A DNA stretch of 64,000 nt, from the NCBI RefSeq assembly GCF_001020205.1, contig NZ_CP011663.1, forward strand, positions 806,001-870,000, in the 5' to 3' direction. The position numbers and the translations under genes are program-made. The notes beneath the pieces were generated by a model. The model did no database searches and was not told where the DNA came from. It worked only from the letters and a program-made list of their open reading frames with translations. Of this stretch, positions 1 to 8,047 are shown one piece after another. Source of the stretch: Clostridium sporogenes (GTDB lineage Bacteria > Bacillota > Clostridia > Clostridiales > Clostridiaceae). Each line of letters starts with the position of its first letter. Within the stretch, counting starts at the first letter, position 1.

Positions 1-2
1 TT

Positions 3-341
3 AGAAACATTGTTATGTGTACAGGTACTGTTCCGATTCTTCCTAATAGATTGCTTATGATAGAGGAAAAGGATGAAATAGAACACCAAGCAGCTCGAAG
101 AGAGTATGGAGTATTATTAATGAAATTAGGAGAAAAATATGGTTTTCAGGAGTGGAAAGTAGCAGGTAATCTTTTTAGTAAGAGTGGTATTATTATTCAA
201 GAGATGACGAATTTAATAGTAAAATACTTGCTTAAAGAAAGTAAAGAACTTAATGGATTACCCAATATGATTAATCAGATAGCAGATCTTGAAGAAAAAG
301 CATATCAGAATATTTTGGAGGGAATAAAGTATGAAGCATGA
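3..341 (+). CDS. C-terminal part of an unrecognised helical protein (5' end outside window)
   Basis: The frame is already open at the left edge and stops at 339-341, so only about 112 C-terminal residues are visible and the true start lies outside. The first ATG inside the window is at 15. The visible part is hydrophilic and looks mostly alpha-helical, with charged heptad-like stretches. I do not recognise the family. It overlaps the next gene by 11 bases, which suggests translational coupling with the GyrI-like protein. A regulator paired with a ligand-binding partner is possible but is only a guess from that context. Confidence 0.55.
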   Translation, partial: RNIVMCTGTVPILPNRLLMIEEKDEIEHQAARREYGVLLMKLGEKYGFQEWKVAGNLFSKSGIIIQEMTNLIVKYLLKESKELNGLPNMINQIADLEEKAYQNILEGIKYEA

Positions 342-939
342 ATGGAGAAAGCATGAAAAAGAACTATATGTACCTAAGGAAATACCACAGTTAATATCTG
401 TTCCAAAGCAAAAGTTTTTTATGATTAAAGGAAAAGGTAATCCTAATGATGAAGATTTTTCAGATAGAATAGGCGTTTTATATTCTCTATCATATGCTGT
501 TAGAATGATGCCTAAAAGTGGATTTGTACCAGATGGATATTTTGAATACACTGTATATCCACTTGAAGGAATTTGGGAGGCATGTGATATAAGTGATAAG
601 TCTACATTTTCCTATACAATCATGATGAAACAACCAGATTTTATTACAGAAGAGGTTGCAGAGAAGGCCTTTGAAATAGCAAATGTAAAGAAACCAAATC
701 TACTTCTAAAAGAAGCTTATTATGGTGAAATTGAAGAAGGGCTTTCAGTACAAGTTCTTCATGTAGGTGATTATGATGATGAACCAGAAAGCTTTGAAAA
801 GATAATAAAATTTATGAATGAAAATAATTTAGAAAGAAGAGGGAAAAGCCATAGAGAAATATATTTGTCAGATGCAAGAAAAGTAGAACGTAGTAAATTA
901 AAAACAATATTGCGATACAAGGTTAAGAACTTTATATAG
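331..939 (+). CDS. GyrI-like small-molecule-binding domain protein
   Basis: This 202-residue protein resembles the stand-alone GyrI-like (SBMCL) family, which binds small, often drug-like molecules or acts as an effector module. The N-terminal opening (YVPKEIPQLISVPKQKFF) and the following MIKGKGNPND motif, then a central VYPLEGIW strand, are typical of the clostridial members. No DNA-binding domain is present, so it is not a complete regulator. A GGAGGG ribosome binding site just before 331 supports this start, and the ATG lies inside the end of the upstream gene. An AT-rich inverted repeat after the stop probably ends the transcript. The ligand cannot be told from sequence. Confidence 0.75.
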   Translation: MKHEWRKHEKELYVPKEIPQLISVPKQKFFMIKGKGNPNDEDFSDRIGVLYSLSYAVRMMPKSGFVPDGYFEYTVYPLEGIWEACDISDKSTFSYTIMMKQPDFITEEVAEKAFEIANVKKPNLLLKEAYYGEIEEGLSVQVLHVGDYDDEPESFEKIIKFMNENNLERRGKSHREIYLSDARKVERSKLKTILRYKVKNFI

Positions 940-966
940 CTACAATTTTAATAAATGAAAAAGAGT

Positions 967-1013
967 AAAGAAAAATAGCAAAGTTTATTTTTAAGATTTG
1001 CTACTTTTCTTTA
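967..1013. terminator. Convergent terminator hairpin
   Basis: An inverted repeat (AAAG...ATAGCAAA against TTTGCTAC TTTTCTTT) with A and T runs on its flanks lies between two convergent genes. It probably serves both strands. Confidence 0.6.
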
Positions 1014-1027
1014 TTAATTTATAAAAT

Positions 1028-2473
1028 TTAAATCAAATCATTTAAGCCATTAACTGTAGTTTGTTCATTGTCATTAATAGGAATAACTATGCATTTTTGA
1101 CCATCAATTATTTGAGCCTTGATTTTAGGTATTTTTTCAGGCTTTACTTGAAGTATAACATCATAGTCAGAAGCAAGGTTATTATCCTCTGGGTTGATAG
1201 CCAGAGCTTCTTCTAAATTATTTTCTAAGGCATCATTTAAATCATTTTTTAAAGTATCATCTAAGAAATCATCTGAATTATTTTTTAAAGAATCATCTAA
1301 GGCATTATCTAAATCATTTGTTAAATCATCTTCTAAAGTCTCATTATCCTCATCATCCTTTTTAGAAGCATCAGTTTCATTATCCATAGATGTCTCTTTC
1401 TTTACTTCTTCAAGTCTATGTTGTAGAATTTCCACTTGCTTTTCAAGCTGTTCTTCCTTTTTCTTTTGAGCATTTGCCTTAAGTACTTTTGAGTCAATTA
1501 AATGTTCTGCTAAAGGCAGGTCTTCGCCAAAGTTTTCTATATAAGATTTTTCAATTTCATAAGTAGCTTCTTCAGGAACCCCGCTTTCTAGTAAAAGATT
1601 TTGTATGTCCTTTTGTTTTAAGGTTATAGGTTCATCATCTTTATCATCATATATTGAATTGTACTCATCTATCATAGTATTTAGGTTTTCTTGTATTTCT
1701 ATAAAAGTTTTCTCAGCTTTTTTTTCATCGGTGCTAATAGAATCTTTAATAATTGTTTGAAAGGTTTCTTTTTGTATAGTGGCAGTTTGTTTTGAGAAGC
1801 AACCTAAAGTCTCTTCCATTAATTCAGGATGTGGATCCTTTGCATTTTTAGTGTAGTACATAACAGAATTAACATCTGAAGTACGATCAATAAAAGCAGG
1901 GAACACAAAGCCAAGGGTTGGAGTATTCACCACCCAATCTCTAATACGTGCCTTTATTTTCTTTTCTTCTTCAAAGTATCTAAGTCCAGGATCTGAAAGT
2001 GAAACAGGACATATTGCACATAGTATATACTCATATATTTCTTCAGATTCATCTACTTTAGAATTATCAGTAGTTTTAGTAATAACATCATAAGCATCAT
2101 GAAAAACTAGGATTAAAAAATTACCAGTATAATCATAACTATCTATTATAGATTTATAAAAATCTTCAAGTAGAGCATCGTCTTTTAATTGGCTTTTTTT
2201 AAGCTTAACAAGAGAAAGTTGTTTTTCATTTTCAAGATTTTCATTAAGTGGAAAGTTAAGTTCTAAAATATTATTGCCGATGGTTCCAGATAGGACTTTT
2301 TTGGCAATTTCTAAGTACTTAAAATACTCATCCTCATCTAAATTTAAAAATGATTCTCTAAAATTTAAAATAATATTTTTTTCACCATTAACATAGCAAC
2401 CACATATTTTAGTGAAGGTACAATGGTCTTTTTTAAAACGTTTTTTTAACTCAAGTATATCTTTCTTTCGCAT
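1028..2473 (-). CDS. DUF4317 family protein with an acidic repeat insert
   Basis: The 481-residue product matches the clostridial DUF4317 family of unknown function in its N-terminal two thirds, for example the opening MRKKDILELKKRFKK and the segment with CAICPVSLSDPGL. The start is placed at the ATG at 2473, because a good AGGAG site lies just upstream of it; a TTG five codons earlier overlaps that site. A predicted coiled coil (EKQVEILQHRLEEVKKE) is followed by about 60 very acidic residues made of a degenerate 11-12 residue repeat around LDDALxNxL, then a conserved-looking C-terminal strand region. There are no membrane segments, so it is probably cytoplasmic. It stands alone. Confidence 0.75.
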   Translation of the reverse strand: MRKKDILELKKRFKKDHCTFTKICGCYVNGEKNIILNFRESFLNLDEDEYFKYLEIAKKVLSGTIGNNILELNFPLNENLENEKQLSLVKLKKSQLKDDALLEDFYKSIIDSYDYTGNFLILVFHDAYDVITKTTDNSKVDESEEIYEYILCAICPVSLSDPGLRYFEEEKKIKARIRDWVVNTPTLGFVFPAFIDRTSDVNSVMYYTKNAKDPHPELMEETLGCFSKQTATIQKETFQTIIKDSISTDEKKAEKTFIEIQENLNTMIDEYNSIYDDKDDEPITLKQKDIQNLLLESGVPEEATYEIEKSYIENFGEDLPLAEHLIDSKVLKANAQKKKEEQLEKQVEILQHRLEEVKKETSMDNETDASKKDDEDNETLEDDLTNDLDNALDDSLKNNSDDFLDDTLKNDLNDALENNLEEALAINPEDNNLASDYDVILQVKPEKIPKIKAQIIDGQKCIVIPINDNEQTTVNGLNDLI

Positions 2474-2588
2474 ATATAAACTCCTCAATCTAATCTTTTC
2501 TATTTGTAGGTATTAATTAATATATTATTAAGTATAGTATTTTTTTTGTATTAATTAAAGATGCTATTAGTTAAACTTAAAGCAGATA

Positions 2589-2755
2589 AGGCACATGAAA
2601 ATAAATAACAAGTCAAAGATGGCAGTATATTTTGTGTCATACAAGGAAGCAGGTTCCGTGGCTAGTAGTGCTATGGTTGGGTTCTGCTGATGCAGTATGA
2701 CGCAAAATAGACTGTCATACTAACACACTAACTTGTTATTTATTTGAATGTGCCT
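2589..2755. repeat. 167-bp imperfect palindrome with 25-bp terminal inverted repeats
   Basis: The ends AGGCACATgaAAATAAATAA (left) and the reverse complement of the right end agree at about 23 of 25 positions. A second inner pair (ggcagtatattttgtgtcat against the complement of atgacgcaaaatagactgtc) continues the stem, and an AGCAG/CTGCT pair closes it, so the whole element can form one long hairpin. It has no ORF. It looks like a miniature inverted-repeat element or a long structured RNA. No clear target-site duplication was seen. Confidence 0.65.
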
Positions 2756-2803
2756 AATAGGAAATAGCAACCTAGTTATACAAAGCCACCTGAAAAGGTG
2801 AAA

Positions 2804-2896
2804 ATGGCAACTATATTTATAGAGGATGGTTTGAAGCAAGTTTGGGATGAAGAAAAATATATTAAGGAAGTGAATTGGCTATGGTTTTCCATGTAA
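2804..2896 (+). pseudogene. Possible 30-codon gene remnant
   Basis: A short open frame (opening MATIFIEDGLKQVW, ending WLWFSM) lies just beyond the palindromic element, with no convincing ribosome binding site. Its composition looks protein-like, but the frame has no recognisable family and is not continued before or after. It is best read as the relic of a lost gene, with low certainty. The rest of the 2490-3060 interval, apart from the palindrome, shows nothing definite. In particular, no glycine aptamer was found in front of gcvT. Confidence 0.3.
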
Positions 2897-3059
2897 AAGA
2901 TTTACAAACAAACAAGAAAAGGTTATTATAATATAAAGGAAGGTTTTGGAATTAAAATAAACTTTACAACTTGGTTTTACACTAAATTATTTTCATAATT
3001 CTATTAAAACATATATATAAATATTTATGGGTAAATAATTTTAATTGGGGGTAAAACAC

Positions 3060-4172
3060 ATGGAAAATTTAAAAGTTACGCCTTTAAGAGGGGTGTATGA
3101 AGAGTATGGTGGGAAAATTGTAGATTTTGCAGGATATGAACTTCCAACACAATTTAAAGGATTTTTACATGAGCATCATACAGTAAGAGAAAAAGCAGGT
3201 CTTTTTGATGTTTCTCATATGGGAGAAGCGATGGTAACAGGAAAAGATGCTGGAAAATTCATTCAATACTTAATGACTAATGACATAAATGTTCTTAAGG
3301 ATAATGAAGTTTTGTACACATTTATGTGCAATGAAGATGGTGGAGTTATAGATGATTTATTGGTTTATAAATTTGCAGAGGATGAGTTTTTCTTAGTTAT
3401 TAATGCAAGTAATAAGGATAAAGATGTTAAGTGGATAATGGATCATAAAGGGGATTTTGATGTTGAAATTGTTGATGAATCAGATAGTATTGCTCAACTT
3501 GCATTACAAGGACCCTTGGCAGAGGAAATACTTCAGAAAATAGTAGATATAGATTTACAAGAAATAAAATTTTTTAAATTTAAAAGAGATGTTTTAGTTG
3601 ATGGGAAAAAATGCTTAGTATCACGAACCGGTTATACTGGAGAAGATGGTTTTGAAATTTATTGTAAACCAGAGGATGCAAAGGGACTATGGCATGCTAT
3701 ATTAAATGCAGGAAAAGAAGAAGGAGCAGAACCAATAGGATTAGGTGCTAGGGATACTTTAAGATTTGAAGCTAGTCTTCTTTTATATGGAAATGAAATG
3801 GATGAAACAGTTACCCCATTAGAAGTAGGTATGGGATTCTTTGTAAAATTAAAAGTTCAGGAAGATTTTATAGGAAAAGATGCTTTAATAAAACAAAAAG
3901 AAGAAGGTGTAACTAGAAAATTAGTAGGATTTGAACTTTTAGATAAGGGTATTCCAAGGCATGGTTATGAGGCTATTAAAGATGGAAAAGTTATTGGGCA
4001 TGTTACAACAGGATATAAATCTCCCACATTAAACAAAGCAATTGGATTAGCTTTAGTAGAAGAACAATATTCTAAAATAGGAACAGAGTTTAACATAAAA
4101 GTTAGAAAAAAAGAATTAAAAGCTGTTGTTATAGATAAGAGATTCTATACTAAAAAAACAAAATCTAAGTAA
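3060..4172 (+). CDS. gcvT: Glycine cleavage system T protein (aminomethyltransferase)
   Basis: GcvT takes the aminomethyl group from lipoylated GcvH and releases ammonia, passing the one-carbon unit to tetrahydrofolate. The 370-residue length is normal for the family. Family motifs are visible: VDFAGYELP near the N terminus, the GLFDVSHMGE segment, GGVIDDLLVYKF, and RTGYTGEDGFEIY. The ATG at 3060 is preferred over a TTG at 3045 because a GGGGG ribosome binding site sits between them. It is the first gene of the glycine cleavage locus. About 260 bases holding a copy of the dispersed structured element separate it from gcvH. Confidence 0.95.
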   Translation: MENLKVTPLRGVYEEYGGKIVDFAGYELPTQFKGFLHEHHTVREKAGLFDVSHMGEAMVTGKDAGKFIQYLMTNDINVLKDNEVLYTFMCNEDGGVIDDLLVYKFAEDEFFLVINASNKDKDVKWIMDHKGDFDVEIVDESDSIAQLALQGPLAEEILQKIVDIDLQEIKFFKFKRDVLVDGKKCLVSRTGYTGEDGFEIYCKPEDAKGLWHAILNAGKEEGAEPIGLGARDTLRFEASLLLYGNEMDETVTPLEVGMGFFVKLKVQEDFIGKDALIKQKEEGVTRKLVGFELLDKGIPRHGYEAIKDGKVIGHVTTGYKSPTLNKAIGLALVEEQYSKIGTEFNIKVRKKELKAVVIDKRFYTKKTKSK

Positions 4173-4270
4173 TATGTACAATAAAAAATTAAATGTAAAC
4201 CTGTAGAGCATGTCTTAATATATATAAATTCACACTAATATTTAGTTTGTATGTTAAAAGTTATTGTTAA

Positions 4271-4402
4271 TAAAGAGTTTTTTCACTTTAGGAGAAGTTT
4301 TTACTTCTGCTAAGTATAAAAATGGTTATCTGAGGACATAACCACTTTTTACTTCCACTTTAAAGGAATATGGGAGTATTAGAGTGGATAGCAATGAAAT
4401 AA
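4271..4402 (+). repeat. Dispersed structured element, internally deleted copy
   Basis: This intergenic copy aligns with the element at 7682-7920 over the first GGAG/ACTTC hairpin and both arms of the outer stem, but lacks the two inner hairpins. The stem is kept: CCACTTT on the left faces AGAGTGG on the right, where the full copy has CCGCTCT and AGAGCGG. The G-C to A-T exchange keeps the pairing. Confidence 0.65.
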
Positions 4403-4436
4403 ATATATAATGATTGAAAAATTGGGGGTTAGTAGA

Positions 4437-4829
4437 ATGAAGGTTTTAAATAATTTACTTTACACTGGTGATCATGAATGGGTAAGGGTAGAAGATAACA
4501 AAGCATATATAGGAATCAGCGATTGTGCACAACGTATGTTAAGTGATATAGTTTTTGTTGAATTGCCAGAGGTTGATGATGAAATAGCAAAGGGTGAAAC
4601 TTTTGCAACTATAGAATCTGTTAAAGCAGCATCAGACAGTTATATGCCTGTTAGTGGAACAATTGTAGAAATTAATGAAGAACTAGAAGATAATCCAGCA
4701 GCATTAAACGAAGACCCATATGGAAGCTGGATTGCTGTAGTAGAAATGTCAGATAAAAGTGAATTAGAAGAATTAATAAAACCAGAAGTTTATGAGAAAA
4801 TATGTGAAGAGTTAGATAAGGAGGCATAA
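4437..4829 (+). CDS. gcvH: Glycine cleavage system H protein (lipoyl carrier)
   Basis: GcvH is the lipoylated shuttle protein that carries the aminomethyl intermediate between the P, T and L proteins. From the ATG at 4437 it is 130 residues, the usual size. The lipoyl site is Lys63 in ATIESVKAASD. The N-terminal YTGDHEWVRVE and C-terminal NEDPYGSWI motifs are also present. The start is chosen because a GGGGG ribosome binding site precedes it; an upstream ATG at 4410 lacks one. It sits two bases before gcvPA, so the two are surely cotranslated. The lipoate ligase at 9604 is a likely source of its cofactor. Confidence 0.95.
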   Translation: MKVLNNLLYTGDHEWVRVEDNKAYIGISDCAQRMLSDIVFVELPEVDDEIAKGETFATIESVKAASDSYMPVSGTIVEINEELEDNPAALNEDPYGSWIAVVEMSDKSELEELIKPEVYEKICEELDKEA

Positions 4830-4831
4830 TT

Positions 4832-6172
4832 ATGTTTCCATATATTCCAAACACAGAAAAAGAAACAAAAGAAATTTTAGATTTTCTTTCAATAAAATCT
4901 GTAGATGAATTATTTAGCGATATACCAGATAATATGAAGTTAAATAGGGAGTTAAACCTAGAGAGTTCTTTATCAGAACTAGAGGTTGAAAAAAGATTAA
5001 AAGCCTTAGCTTTAAAAAATAAATCTATGGAAGATATGACATGTTTCTTAGGGGCTGGAATTTATGATCATTATATACCTTCTGTAATTAAACATATAAC
5101 AGGAAGATCAGAATTTTATACCGCATATACACCTTACCAACCAGAGGTAAGCCAAGGAACACTTCAAGCTATATTTGAATATCAAAGTATGATTTGCGCT
5201 TTAACAGGCATGGAGGTTTCAAACTCTTCTATGTATGATGGAGCAACAGCAACAGCTGAAGCAGCTATACTTTCTATTGTTAGTACTAAAAGAAATACTA
5301 TTATAGTTTCTAAATCAGTGAATCCTGATACAAGAAAAGTGCTTAAAACTTACTTAAAGTACAGAGGTTACAATATGATAGAGATTGATTTAGAAGAGGG
5401 TACTACAGATGTAGATAAAGTTATTAATAGCTTAGATAAAAATGTAGCTGCGGTTATAATTCAAAGTCCAAACTTCCTTGGCTTAGTTGAAGATGTAGAA
5501 AATATGGTAGATGCTATTCATAAAAATAAGTCACTATTAATAATGAATGTAGACCCAATATCATTAGGTATATTAAAAAGTCCAGGAGAATTAGGTGCAG
5601 ATATTGTTGTTGGTGATGGGCAATGCTTAGGTGCTAACATGAGTTATGGTGGTCCAGGTTTTGGATTTATGAATACTACCAAAAAACTTATGAGAAAAAT
5701 GCCAGGTAGGATAGTTGGTGAAACTGAAGACGTGGAAGGAAAACGAGGGTTTGTTTTAACACTTCAAGCTAGAGAACAACATATAAGAAGAGAAAAAGCA
5801 ACTTCTAATATTTGTTCAGACCAAACAGCAGTGGCTATAGGTGCAGCTGTTTATATGGCTACTTTAGGAAAAGAAGGAATAAAGGAAGTAGCAAAACAAT
5901 GTTTAGCTAAATCACACTATGCATATAATGAGTTAATTAAATCTGGAAAATATAAGCCTGTATTTAATAAGCCATTCTTCAAGGAGCTTGTAGTAAAGGC
6001 AGAAACTTCACCTTGTGAAATTAATGATAAATTATTAGAAAATAATATTTTAGGTGGATATGATTTAGGAAAAGTTTACTCAGAGTATAAAAATTCTATG
6101 TTACTTTGTGTTACAGAGAAAAGAACAAGGGAAGATATAGATAGTTTAGTTAAAGTGATGGAGGCGATATAA
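4832..6172 (+). CDS. gcvPA: Glycine dehydrogenase (decarboxylating) subunit 1
   Basis: This 446-residue protein is the alpha (N-terminal) half of the split P protein found in many Gram-positive bacteria and archaea. With GcvPB it decarboxylates glycine and loads the aminomethyl group onto GcvH. Typical segments are FLGAGIYDHYIPSV, YTPYQPEVSQGTLQ and EFQS-like FEYQSMICALTGM. This half is PLP-fold but does not carry the cofactor lysine. Its last base overlaps the first base of gcvPB, and an AAGGAGG site precedes the start. No disruption is seen. Confidence 0.95.
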   Translation: MFPYIPNTEKETKEILDFLSIKSVDELFSDIPDNMKLNRELNLESSLSELEVEKRLKALALKNKSMEDMTCFLGAGIYDHYIPSVIKHITGRSEFYTAYTPYQPEVSQGTLQAIFEYQSMICALTGMEVSNSSMYDGATATAEAAILSIVSTKRNTIIVSKSVNPDTRKVLKTYLKYRGYNMIEIDLEEGTTDVDKVINSLDKNVAAVIIQSPNFLGLVEDVENMVDAIHKNKSLLIMNVDPISLGILKSPGELGADIVVGDGQCLGANMSYGGPGFGFMNTTKKLMRKMPGRIVGETEDVEGKRGFVLTLQAREQHIRREKATSNICSDQTAVAIGAAVYMATLGKEGIKEVAKQCLAKSHYAYNELIKSGKYKPVFNKPFFKELVVKAETSPCEINDKLLENNILGGYDLGKVYSEYKNSMLLCVTEKRTREDIDSLVKVMEAI

Positions 6173-7626
6173 TGAAAGATTACAATAAAGTTATATTTGA
6201 GCTGTCATCAGAAGGTAGAAAAGGCTATAGACTTCCTGATTTGGATGTACCAGAAGTAGAACTTTCAAAATTACTACCTAAAAACTTATTAAGGGAAGAT
6301 GAAATAGATCTTCCAGAGGTAAGTGAAGTTGATGTTGTACGACACTATACAGCTCTTTCAAATAAAAATTATACTGTTGATAACGGATTTTATCCACTAG
6401 GATCATGCACTATGAAATACAACCCTAAAATAAATGAAGATATGGCTGCATTGAACGGATTTTCAAAAATACATCCACTTCAAGACGAAAATATTTCACA
6501 GGGTGCATTAGAATTAATGTATGATTTAAAGACTAGATTATGTGAAATTACAGGACTGGATGATTTTACTCTTCAACCAGCAGCAGGTGCACATGGTGAG
6601 TATACTGGACTTTTAATTATAAAAGCTTACCATGAAAAAAGAGGAGATACAAAAAGAACAAAAATTATAGTTCCAGATTCAGCACATGGTACAAATCCTG
6701 CCAGTGCATCAGTAGCCGGATTTGATATTGTAGAAATAAAATCCGGTGAAGATGGAAGAGTTTCTATTGAAGAGCTTAAAAAAGTTTTAAATGATGAAAT
6801 AGCAGGACTAATGCTTACAAATCCAAGTACTTTAGGATTGTTTGAAAAAGATATAAAACTTATAAGTGAGTTAGTTCATGAAGCCGGTGGATTATTATAT
6901 TATGATGGAGCTAACTTGAATGCAATAATGGGAATTGCAAGACCAGGGGATATGGGATTTGATGTATGCCACTTAAATATGCATAAAACATTCTCGACTC
7001 CACATGGTGGCGGTGGACCGGGATCAGGACCTGTAGGAGTTAAAAAGCATTTAGCTAAATTCCTTCCAATACCAACAATAGAAAAGGAAAATGATAAATT
7101 TATATTAGATTATAATAGAGAAGACTCACTTGGAAAAATTAGAAGTTTATATGGAAACTTTGGTGTTATGGTTAAGGCATACGCTTATATTTTAACAATG
7201 GGTAAGGAAGGATTAAAAGCAGCCTCCCACAATGCTGTTTTAAATGCAAATTATATAAAAGAATCTTTAAGAGATTATTATAATATCGGAAAAGATGATA
7301 TTTGTAAACATGAGGTGATTTTAAGTACCCTTAAGGAAAATCCACATCATATAACTACATTAGATATTGCAAAGAGATTAATAGATTATGGTGTACATCC
7401 ACCTACAGTTTATTTTCCATTAATAATTGAAGAGGCCCTTATGATAGAGCCTACTGAAAGTGAAAGCAAAGAGACTGTTGATGAATTTATAGATGCTATG
7501 AAAAAAATAGCTGTAGAAGCTAAAGAAAATCCAGAACTTTTACATGAGGCACCAGTAAATGCACCAGTAAGAAGACTAGATCAAGTAAAAGCAGCTAGAA
7601 AACCTATATTAAAATGGCAAAAATAA
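6172..7626 (+). CDS. gcvPB: Glycine dehydrogenase (decarboxylating) subunit 2
   Basis: This is the PLP-carrying half of the split P protein, 484 residues long. The cofactor lysine is Lys272 in LNMHKTFSTPHGGGG, followed by the glycine-rich PGSGPVGV loop. The segments FYPLGSCTMKYNPK and TLQPAAGAHGEYTG are also diagnostic. Its ATG overlaps the stop of gcvPA. The C-terminal motif EAPVNAPVRRLDQ is intact. About 420 bases, mostly a full copy of the dispersed structured element, separate it from lpdA. Confidence 0.96.
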   Translation: MKDYNKVIFELSSEGRKGYRLPDLDVPEVELSKLLPKNLLREDEIDLPEVSEVDVVRHYTALSNKNYTVDNGFYPLGSCTMKYNPKINEDMAALNGFSKIHPLQDENISQGALELMYDLKTRLCEITGLDDFTLQPAAGAHGEYTGLLIIKAYHEKRGDTKRTKIIVPDSAHGTNPASASVAGFDIVEIKSGEDGRVSIEELKKVLNDEIAGLMLTNPSTLGLFEKDIKLISELVHEAGGLLYYDGANLNAIMGIARPGDMGFDVCHLNMHKTFSTPHGGGGPGSGPVGVKKHLAKFLPIPTIEKENDKFILDYNREDSLGKIRSLYGNFGVMVKAYAYILTMGKEGLKAASHNAVLNANYIKESLRDYYNIGKDDICKHEVILSTLKENPHHITTLDIAKRLIDYGVHPPTVYFPLIIEEALMIEPTESESKETVDEFIDAMKKIAVEAKENPELLHEAPVNAPVRRLDQVKAARKPILKWQK

Positions 7627-7681
7627 GTGAGGATATGTCTATGCAATCCAATATCACATAGTTTAGTGTATAAAATATAGA

Positions 7682-7920
7682 TATAAACAGAGTTCCTGGC
7701 TTCAGATGGAGTTTTTACTCCCACTAAAGCTTATTAACAGAATTCTTAGGAGTTTTACTCCTTAGAAGTCGTTATCCTTTAGGGGAAATCGTTATCCAGG
7801 GACATAGCCGCTCTTTACTCCCACTTTGAAGAAAAGCAGAGAGTCCAAATCTTCGATTTGGTGCGAATCGCTTTCACAGAGTGCGATGGGAGTATTAGAG
7901 CGGGTAGTCATCGGATAAAT
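7682..7920 (+). repeat. Dispersed structured element, complete copy (type example)
   Basis: About 239 bases match the copy at 46692-46930 with roughly nine differences by eye. Two small hairpins (GGAGTTTTTACTCC and AGGAGTTTTACTCCT) come first. A long outer stem follows: TTATCC 7792-7797 with GGATAA 7913-7918, GAC 7801 with GTC 7907, CCGCTCT 7808-7814 with AGAGCGG 7897-7903, and ACTCCCA 7817-7823 with TGGGAGT 7887-7893. Inside it are two hairpins: CCAAATC/GATTTGG (7845-7861), and ATCGC/GCGAT (7867-7887) with loop TTTCACAGAGT. It has no ORF. The strand given is arbitrary. Confidence 0.8.
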
Positions 7921-8047
7921 CCTAAAAATTTTACAACCTTAGTTGTGAGAAGTTCAAAAGAGTTAAGATTTAAGAAAAGTAAAAATACAATTCTTATTTC
8001 TTAGCTCTTAAATTTTAAAATTAATTAGTCGTAGGGGGGAATATATT

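Noticed and set aside
1194..1469. Ser/Phe/Lys-rich plus-strand frame opposite the acidic repeat
   Set aside because: It is the complement of the acidic repeat of the DUF4317 gene, not a separate gene.
2900..3059. Glycine riboswitch in front of gcvT
   Set aside because: Glycine cleavage operons often have one, but the typical aptamer core was not found upstream of gcvT or in the gcvT-gcvH gap.
7861..7890. tRNA-like arm in the structured element
   Set aside because: The CGCTTTCACAGAGTGCG hairpin lacks a T-loop consensus, and no acceptor or anticodon arms fit.
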